Assembly (NCBI RefSeq): GCF_964275005.1
Contig: NW_027307649.1
Span: 310,001 to 374,000 of the forward strand
Direction of reading: 5' to 3'
Source: Diadema setosum
Taxonomy: Eukaryota; Echinodermata; Echinoidea; Diadematoida; Diadematidae
DNA length: 64,000 nucleotides
The translations under genes and the position numbers were made by a program. Shown one piece after another: positions 57,593 to 64,000 of the stretch. The notes beneath the pieces are model-generated. The model did not search any database. It had not been told where the DNA came from and worked only from the letters and a program-made list of their open reading frames with translations. Position 1 is the stretch's first letter; each line of letters opens with the position of its first letter.

Positions 57593-58762
57593 TGTTACGA
57601 CCAAAATCACTCTGAGAATGATCGCACAAAAGAAACAATCAACTAATGTTCAGGCGGTTTATTAACAGTGATATTGTGGGTACAGACTCGTAATCGGTTT
57701 TCACATCAGTACAATAATGATCAATAGAAACAATTAAAAATCGGTAATGGAATCACTTACACGTGTCTGAAATCAGGTAATCCTTTAATTGAAAAGGTCC
57801 AACTGCGACGTTCGATGCACAAATGAATAATCCTTGACGTGCCGATGAATGATTCCTCCGGCGTAATTCCAGAGACGCAGGTTGCATTAATCCACATTAT
57901 AAATCCGGGGTAAAATCCGCGATATATGTCCACGGCATAATGTTCACAGGGAAACGTGTAGAATCCAAACGTTATGACGACCACGTCCAGTTGATGCGTT
58001 GAATGATGATTCACTTTACAATGTCCAGCAAAGAATCCAGCCCGTCACAGCTTTGCCGTAATAATGTCCGTTGACTCTAAAATATGGAGTCTATCTCTAA
58101 CGTAGGCAAATTAATTCTCTGCAGGCAAAATGTCTCCCGGGCCTTATCTCCACAAACACAATTTGTATAGCAGGTCAGCAGGTAACACAGGACTGACTAT
58201 AACAAGTCGCTTCAGAGACAGAAGTGACGTAACTCTCAGAGCAGATGTGTTGGGTACTCTGCCTACCTCAGAATTTCTCCTGCTTATATACTATCCATTC
58301 ACCCCTTTCTAGTACATTCTGTAATTTTCTCCAACCTGGGGCCACATACATGAACATACTAGCAAGTCCAAATTCCAGGAATCCTGGATGACTCACTGCC
58401 TATTCTATGTGCATAACATCATTGCCAAAATTAACTACCAATCACATTGGGCTACAGGGACAGTGCCTCACTCAGCTAAATATGTAAGCACTTCCCAGAA
58501 TATTCTGGAATGGGTTAAATCATTCTAGATTGAGTGAGCTATAAACGTCTAATGTATTTCCTGTCACATGCATACATGTACTGTAGCTACATTGTATACC
58601 ACGTAGAAAATTCTCCACTGATCTGGTCAGTCTGTATGTACTATATCTATATCATATAGAATGTTCTCCATTAATGTGGTCACCCGTGTACATACACATT
58701 AAAACAACCATGCATACAGCCTTGATACATGTACATAACTACTAGTGTGTACATTTGTGACA
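57593..58762 (-). repeat. 5' LTR
   Basis: 1170 bp, plus-strand ends TGTTACGACC and TTTGTGACA, colinear with the 3' LTR minus its MITE. By-eye comparison gives about a dozen substitutions and a few single-base indels, roughly 1% divergence. Confidence 0.9.
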
Positions 58763-59094
58763 CCATCCCCCATGGGAAAAAGAAAGCCTTGCCGTAGCAA
58801 GGGTTTCTTTTACCTTCACAATTTCTCATTGTTATTTACAATGAATGTGAGGTAAAATCCACATTTCCACATGAAATGTGAGGTAAAATCCACATCCACA
58901 TGCATACATGTACTGTATCTACATTGTATACCACGTAGAAAATTCTCCACTGATCTGGTCAGTCTGTGTGTACTATATCTATATCATATAGAATGTTCTC
59001 CATTAATGTGGTCACCCGTGTACATACACATTAAAACAACCATGCATACAGCCTTGATACATGTACATAACTACTAGTGTGTACATTTGTGACA
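58763..59094 (-). repeat. Rearranged extension of the 5' LTR: PPT region plus truncated second LTR
   Basis: 58763-58861 duplicates the internal sequence normally adjacent to the 3' LTR (CCATCCCCCATGGGAAAAAG...). Next comes a short triplicated GAGGTAAAATCCACAT segment, and then 58897-59094 is a second copy of the outer ~200 bp of the LTR, again ending TTTGTGACA at the CCCC flank. The outer boundary of the integrated element is this truncated LTR. Confidence 0.85.
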
Positions 59095-59139
59095 CCCCTC
59101 AACGTCGAAAACTAGTATAGTTAAAGGTGGTTTTGTGCT

Positions 59140-59330
59140 GCAAAGGATTTTTTCCTTCGGCAAAGGCCTTTGCAAGAACGGCGACTTCATCGCCACGGAA
59201 TTCAGTTGGCGAAGGGTCTGAAAACCAGACAATATCAAATTGCGTTTGCTTACAAGCAGAGCGCCACTACGACAAAATATTGAAAGGTTTGAATCAAAAG
59301 CGCGGCCGAGCCCGGCAGTGTAAATGGGGT
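59140..59330. repeat. Second copy of the 190-bp repeat at 51706
   Basis: CTGCAAAGGATTTTTTCCTT... to GCGCGGCCGAGCCCGGCAGTG, same orientation as 51706-51896. A small palindrome GGGGTCTAAGACATAGACCCC follows. Confidence 0.8.
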
Positions 59331-59509
59331 CTAAGACATAGACCCCGTATACATAAAAAAAAGAGACGCTTTCTCGGATTTGATCATGCGCAGAAGCAAA
59401 TTTTGCACACGACACGCTCAACTCCCGTCCGAGTCGTGCTTGCGAAAACTCTCTATTTTCACTCCTGTTCCTCACTTGCACCGATCCATTCACTCCAAAC
59501 ATACACATA

Positions 59510-59552
59510 AACACAAACACACACACATACACACACACACACACACACATAA
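59510..59552. repeat. CA microsatellite
   Basis: Run of ACAC units broken by TA/AA. It generates spurious His/Thr open frames on both strands. Confidence 0.85.
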
Positions 59553-59673
59553 ACGTCGAGAAACGAAACCGACACAGTATCAATGTGAAAAATCGTTAGT
59601 CTTGGACTTTGACCCTTCCCAGACATCATCGCTGCTGCGATCATTATTCGATCGATATAGTATTAAATTTGTG

Positions 59674-59683
59674 GGGAATCCCA
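59674..59683. promoter_or_regulatory. NF-kappaB-type site upstream of TRIM-like gene 2
   Basis: GGGGAATCCC, identical to the site upstream of gene 1, 395 bp before this ATG, embedded in homologous flank (TTGACC(C)TTCCC...GTGGGGAATCCCA). Confidence 0.5.
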
Positions 59684-60078
59684 ACGTTGTTTCACACCAC
59701 ACATTTTCCTCCTTGGTGTTCTATGTCGTCATGTGCTTGAACCAATCCGATTTCAATATATTGGCTCTACGCCTATTCCCTTTGTACGTCAGTATGCAAA
59801 GAAAAGAGAGAAAGAGAGAGAGAGAGAAAAAAAACCCCGCTATCTCCAGATATTCTCTTCATTGAGTAGAGGACAGGGCGAAACCAAGCCCTTCAAAATG
59901 TTCACTGCTAGCAAGGAGACGTCTCGTGGCAGCGGTTTTTAGTGTTATATGCTTCGTATTGAAAGATGTTAATTTATAGATGTTAATTGTTAGTAGCCAT
60001 TTCTAGTGCTCTGATTACAACGATCCACCGGTCTGACGACAAAATGTGCCGTCCTACTGAAAATCTCGCAGTTGCAAT

Positions 60079-60952
60079 ATGGCGGCCAACGACGACGTGA
60101 TAGCAGGATACCTCGAATGTCCCGTATGCCTGGAAACTTTTGAAGACGCCAGGGACCTGAAATGTCGCCACACCCTTTGTGTAAAGTGTATACAAAACCT
60201 TGCCAGTGGTGGAAATAAGATTACATGTCCAGTGTGCCGCCAAGTAACGATTATCGATGGGTATTACGGGATATCCATGCTCAAGCCAAATTATTTGGTT
60301 AATAAGATGGCCGAGGCATTGAAACAGAAGAATATCACCACTAATTATAAGAGTACAAACGAGAAAGAACCAGTCTGCGAGAAGCATCGACCAGTCCGCA
60401 AAAAACATTTCTGTGAGGAATGTAAGGAATTCATCTGCAGTGAGTGTGCTTTAGAAAATCATAAAAAGCATGCAAGCAAAGTTAGTAGCGTGAAGAAAAT
60501 TGTCTCTGCGAGAACCCAGGAAATGAAACAGATTCTTTGCGACAGTAAGACCAAGCAAAGGCAACATAAAGAAATCATCTTTGGTCTGCAGAAGAAATAC
60601 AGTACGGGAAAATCTGAAGAATCTATCAAAGAAAGCAAGAGCGAATTCGACGAGTCAATCAGTACTCTTTCAACCCAGCTGCAAGAATGGAACGGTCAGA
60701 TGCAGACGATGATGGACGTCGAGACAAAGAAGTCTGTTGCGTTTTCTAAATCCTTGAAGCGAGGAAGGGATATGCTGGCCCGGTGTAATGAGGTGGAAAT
60801 CATCACAAACTTCCGGCAGTGGTCAGACGAGATGAAGGCTAATGATCTACGAGTGTCGGCGAACCCGAGTATGGACAGGGAGTCCAAGGCTATGAAAGAC
60901 ACAGCTCGCACTTGCCTTATTCATCTTAGAAAACTTGAAGAAGTTCTGTCAG
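60079..60952 (+). CDS. TRIM-like gene 2, exon 1: RING, B-box 2, coiled coil
   Basis: ATG 60079 in GCAATATGGCGGCC, 291 codons to the donor TCAG|GTAAGA (60952/60953, phase 1). RING ligands are C14, C17, C29, H31, C34, C37, C51, C54. The B-box 2 has CEKHRP, FCEECKEFICSEC and ENHKKH at about residues 101-133. Residues 145-291 form a charged, probably coiled-coil region with KSKSEFDES and SLKRGRDMLARCNEVEII, colinear with gene 1. A probable E3 ubiquitin ligase by family. The frame continues past the donor to 61170 but without similarity to gene 1, so splicing is preferred. Exon 2 is at 63645. Confidence 0.9.
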
Positions 60953-60999
60953 GTAAGATGAATAACAAGGGTTGCATACTGTACATCATTAGTACGTCG

Positions 61000-61330
61000 T
61001 ACAAAACCAGTAAGACCTTTCTTAAGCCGTTCGTATTATGCCCGCAGCCTGGTCGACGGTCTTGTCCATTTTTTTTTTCACATCCTAAGAAACCGTATGG
61101 ACGTCGTAAGAACAACGTAAGAACCAGGCAAGATTTTTGTAGATTTCGTAGGGTCTCGAGACAAGTCTAGAATCCTCAATTCTGAGAAGATCGTACGAAC
61201 GTTTAAGTTGTTCACAAAGAGCTCTTACGCCGTTCGTAAGATAGTCTTACGATCGGAGATTGGTACGTACGGTGTTCATACGAACGACTCATAACGTCCA
61301 CAAGACGTTCGTAAGCCGCTCGAAAGGATT
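61000..61330. repeat. Self-complementary stretch rich in CGTACGA/TTCGTAAG words
   Basis: Many short direct and inverted copies of GTTCGTA, CTTACGA, TCGTACG. Possibly a MITE; no clean termini were found. Confidence 0.4.
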
Positions 61331-62149
61331 TTGTGCAATTGTTGAGTTGTAGAAGATATAAATCAACTGCTACAACCGCTCGATTTCCTTCCTCTTCCTC
61401 TTCCTCTTCTCCTTGGCACTAATGTTATTTTGACAGTACATCATGTCAAACTTTCAGCACTCAAGGAATTTTGGACAGTACATGGCAAAACTTTTTTTTT
61501 TGCATTTTTCTTTATTACAAGAAGGCCGCAAGAAACTATGCCCCACCTTACAAATATCTACGAACTCCTGAATTCGTACGCACATGGAAAGAGATTCGTT
61601 CGAACGCATCGTGACCATGTATACCTTTACCTCTCTCATAAAACATAGGGAACTACAGAAGCTCTCAGAGGGCGCAGACCTTCTAAAGAGATTAACGATT
61701 TCCACGGATACGTATGCACGCTTTAAAAATCACCCGATTTCCCATTATATAAGCCTTTAGTTACGTCATCAACTCCCAGCTGCGCGGCGCGCCTCGCCGT
61801 AGCAGAAACTAGAGCATGCACTTTAGTGCCTGTATGAAAACTTCAAAATGCACAACTTGAACTCCCAAGTGCATTGACCTTACCTGCAAAAATATCAGAA
61901 ATCCTTCATAAAATTCACAAATAATCATGGATCACTAGCAAAATTTAATCATCTGTTTCTCGTGTCATTCTCAATCTTTCTTGTCTAATCCGTTCGCAAC
62001 TTTTTGAGTTATATTGTAGCGAAAATATGAATTCAAGCTCCCTTATATTACCCTTTTAAGATAATCAGGCCTACATCACTTACAATCAAAAGGGACGTGT
62101 ATATTTTTCATCAAAAACGGAAATTCAGTTGAGTTTCTTCATATTTTCT

Positions 62150-62495
62150 TTACTTTGTATTTCATTTCCATCTGAGAAGATGGCTTAATATCCCATATTC
62201 AGCTGCATGGCTCGTATTCCATAGGGTCCAGTTCGATATAAGGCGTGACCACTTCACCGGGTTAAGCATACTACTCTTTATGATGAATAAAATGCAGCGG
62301 GATCTTTTACGTGCGTGAGTTGTGACTCTCCCACACACGGGACCTCCATTTTATGTCCTATCCGAATAACAGAGTGCTTTGCCTCTTTCTAGAGGGGGTG
62401 GTATGAATACACACAACATTGCTCAGTGGGACCCGGGAATCGAACCGGAGTTCTTTGGAGGCAGACGCGATAGCGACTGAGCTAACTCACCGCCC
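62150..62495 (-). mobile_element. tRNA-derived SINE, minus strand
   Basis: Minus-strand head GGTGAGTTAGCTCAGTCGC (A box) and CCGGTTCGATTCCCGGG (B box, 62431-62450), the pol III promoter pattern of tRNAs. The body block TTCGGATAGGACATAAAATG with GAGAGTCACAACTCACGCAC is shared with the SINE at 47388-47980. The tail is AAATGAAATACAAAGTAAAG. Confidence 0.85.
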
Positions 62496-62519
62496 TTCGT
62501 TCTTCGTGAATTTCGTTCA

Positions 62520-62690
62520 TTTAATGTGATGTCAGAAACTGCGGTAGCTTTCTCATCCAGAGAAGGCCGCACGAAAACCTTAACAATTCATAACTCTTGA
62601 AGGAAATCTCCGATTTTCCTCATTTTCACTGATATTTCTGCATCGACTAAATCCACATGTATATTTGTGCTTCATTCCCCTTTAACGAAG
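62520..62690. mobile_element. Partial copy of the TTAA-type MITE family
   Basis: TTCATAACTCTTG...CTCCGATTTTCCTCATTTTCACTGAT...ATTCCCCTTTAA matches the right arm of the element at 52500-53057 and ends at CCCTTTAA. The left arm is not evident. Confidence 0.55.
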
Positions 62691-63289
62691 GTTTAACTGC
62701 AATCTGATCATCATATCTTCGCTTGGTTTTGTGTAAAAAAGCAGCGAAATTCTATCAATATTGCAAACGGTCGGGCAAAAACAAAACAAAACAAAACAAA
62801 TAAAACAAACCTAACCAAACCAAACCAAACAAACAAACAAACAAACAAACAAAAACACATCGTACATTTGTGAACCATTTGTGTAGAAGGAAGTGAAATT
62901 TCAGCCAAAATTGAAAAGATTTATATATGGATTTCGTTCAATTTTAAGTCGTTATTTAAATCTCCCCCATTTATACAGTATCTACGCATGTATAGAAAAG
63001 AAATCGTCCTTGTTAGTTTGCGAAACTTTTATCCAAACATTTTCTAGAGGGTCAGAAGAGAGGCTGTGTGGCATGATCAAAGAAAAATAAAATATTGGTG
63101 AAAAAAAATGTGGACTTTAACACCTTCGGGTTTTTTTTTTTTACTCTGTCATTGCGTATGGTTATACATAATCGGCAATTTTTCAATCATCTGCAATCGA
63201 TTCATGAAGAAAAATTTCCGCTTAGTAAATCATAAAACGTTGAAATAGATCTTATTCAACAAAAACCAATTTTTATCAACGTTCTTATA

Positions 63290-63440
63290 AGATGTTGAAC
63301 AACGTTCTTATAAAATATAATTATCATAATATGATAATTATATTTTACTGGTTACCCAGGGGAGCCCTTGCATTGTTCGCGCTGATAATATTATGATATT
63401 ATTATAAAATGATAATATTATTATCATTTTATTAAGCTTG
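63290..63440. repeat. AT-rich palindromes
   Basis: TAAAATATAATTATCAT and its inverse, then GATAATATTATGATATTATTA with its inverse, form two adjacent hairpins flanking GGTTACCCAGGGGAGCCC. Confidence 0.6.
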
Positions 63441-63644
63441 ACTAAGACCTCTCTGATTGAGAAATAATGATATTAAGAATTTTTGGGTTGTTCTTCCTTA
63501 TTTCCTTGCCGTTGCTATTATCCCGTCATTTCCAGGTACTCCGGGTCAAACGTGACATCATAAACAAACACTTTTCCATGCCATAGTACAGAAGCTTAAA
63601 AATTTATTGCTTAAACATATTTTGGATGTTTCCTTTTTTTTCAG

Positions 63645-63859
63645 AACTGCAAGCTAACGACACCTCATCGTCAGGGGTACCCAACGATGCTAGTGGAGAA
63701 GGTTTGCAGAAAGCAGGCCCATCGACCCTCAAGAAGCGGCGTCTAAATGTTTCACAGCCACTTGCGAGAAATAACGATGAAGGTAAGTCTAATGCTTTAT
63801 CGAGCCAATCGACGTCACAACTAAGTCGGAATCAGACTCACCCTTCTCCCACTGGATAG
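63645..63859 (+). CDS. TRIM-like gene 2, exon 2: Ser-rich tail
   Basis: Acceptor TTTTTTTCAG at 63644; phase-1 joining keeps the frame and gives 362 residues. It aligns with exon 2 of gene 1: (D/E)L-x-x-NDT, GEGLQ(E/K)A, and the ALSSQSTS tail motif. The TAG at 63857-63859 aligns to a sense codon in gene 1, and the frame beyond stays open to the window end with a matching GASG and VEP-G segment. An in-exon AAG|GTAAGT at 63782 is a perfect donor, so an alternative end is possible. The gene may run beyond the window. Confidence 0.7.
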
Positions 63860-64000
63860 CCGAAAGGTGCATCCGGTAAAGGACATCGCTCCCTATATCA
63901 TGCCTGTCAACATGTAATTATGGTTGATTTTGTCGAGCCCACTGGAGGTGCGGGGAGACTACCAGGATTCGCGGCGTCTGTCCGTCCGTCGTTCGTCCGT
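63860..64000 (+). other. Open continuation of the TRIM-like gene 2 tail frame to window end
   Basis: 47 codons without a stop after the TAG, including PKGASG and a VEPTGG-like segment that resembles the tail of gene 1. The last 25 bases are TCCG-type repeats. Either a decayed tail or a 3' UTR. Confidence 0.4.

Larger units (their letters stand above)
52202..59094 (-). mobile_element. LTR retrotransposon (Ty3/gypsy, Gmr1-like order) lacking reverse transcriptase
   Basis: Bounded by CCCC on both sides (52198-52201, 59095-59098). Orientation is minus: 5' LTR at 57593-58762, primer site 57571-57588, gag, protease, integrase, then 3' LTR at 52202-53932. The integrase follows the protease directly and no RT or RNase H motif is found anywhere inside. 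In Gmr1-like elements the integrase precedes RT, so the missing piece would lie between about 54260 and 53933, where only 330 bp exist. Frameshifts and a stop inactivate pol. The LTRs differ at roughly a dozen positions by eye, so the insertion is fairly recent. Confidence 0.85.
60953..63644 (+). other. Inferred intron of TRIM-like gene 2
   Basis: 2.7 kb from GTAAGA to a T-rich tract and TTTTTTTCAG acceptor. It holds a stretch of inverted TACGA/TCGTA words (61000-61330), a minus-strand SINE, the end of a TTAA-type MITE (62520-62690), a CAAA-rich microsatellite (62780-62860) and an AT-rich hairpin (63290-63440). Confidence 0.65.

Noticed and set aside
59074..59865. Overlapping open frames of 127-169 codons on both strands
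   Set aside because: Driven by the CA microsatellite and a MITE; no conserved motif.
60953..61170. Extension of TRIM-like gene 2 exon 1 past the donor
   Set aside because: No similarity to gene 1 beyond the shared splice donor; sequence is low-complexity and part of a repeat-like intron stretch.

Overview
Eukaryotic genomic DNA from a metazoan, most likely a marine invertebrate deuterostome and probably an echinoderm. The grounds are duplicated intronic RING/B-box (TRIM-type) genes, an AT-rich genome full of non-LTR retrotransposons, tRNA-derived SINEs, many fold-back/MITE-type DNA elements, and a fold-back element with tandem short-repeat arms resembling the TU elements described in sea urchins. 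There are no prokaryotic features. The taxon is an inference; no single-copy marker gene is present.

Layout. 1-7.5 kb: copies of a roughly 690-bp GTGACC-ended transposon, an L1/Tx1-like endonuclease relic, a patch with CRE palindromes and Z-DNA-prone sequence, and a tandem array (about 2.5-6.65 kb, period about 565 bp) that repeatedly carries DR1-type GGGTCAAAGGTCA motifs. About 7-23.5 kb: a nested stack of mobile elements. An old minus-strand LINE (LINE-A) is split by a plus-strand LINE (LINE-B, 9700-23096, duplicated TTTCT). LINE-B is split by a younger, apparently full-length plus-strand LINE (LINE-C, 11545-20846, duplicated ATGAAAT). LINE-C is interrupted by a 5'-truncated minus-strand LINE tail (LINE-D, duplicated ACTTTG) and by a 3.2-kb inverted-terminal element, which itself contains a 371-bp-arm palindrome. 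23.5-39 kb: mostly non-coding sequence with MITEs, a 671-bp segmental duplication, more GTGACC elements, a truncated TRIM pseudogene, a 2.65-kb TIR element with duplicated TGAT, and a decayed L2-like LINE.

39.7-46.7 kb and 60.1-63.9 kb: two paralogous two-exon TRIM-like genes. Exon 1 encodes RING, B-box 2 and coiled coil; exon 2, across an intron of about 2.7-5.7 kb, encodes a Ser/Thr-rich tail. Splice phases match, and the upstream DNA is homologous and includes a conserved kappaB-type palindrome. Between them (52202-59094) lies a minus-strand LTR retrotransposon with Gag, CCHC knuckle, protease and integrase but no reverse transcriptase/RNase H. Its LTRs are about 1% diverged by eye, it has a tRNA-Pro-like primer site, its 5' LTR has a rearranged extension, and its 3' LTR carries a TTAA-flanked fold-back MITE.

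How the parts fit: the only plausible host genes are the TRIM-like copies. Almost everything else is transposon-derived, and the nesting gives a readable order of insertion events. Functions of the TRIM proteins are inferred from domains only. Boundaries without an identified target duplication are approximate.
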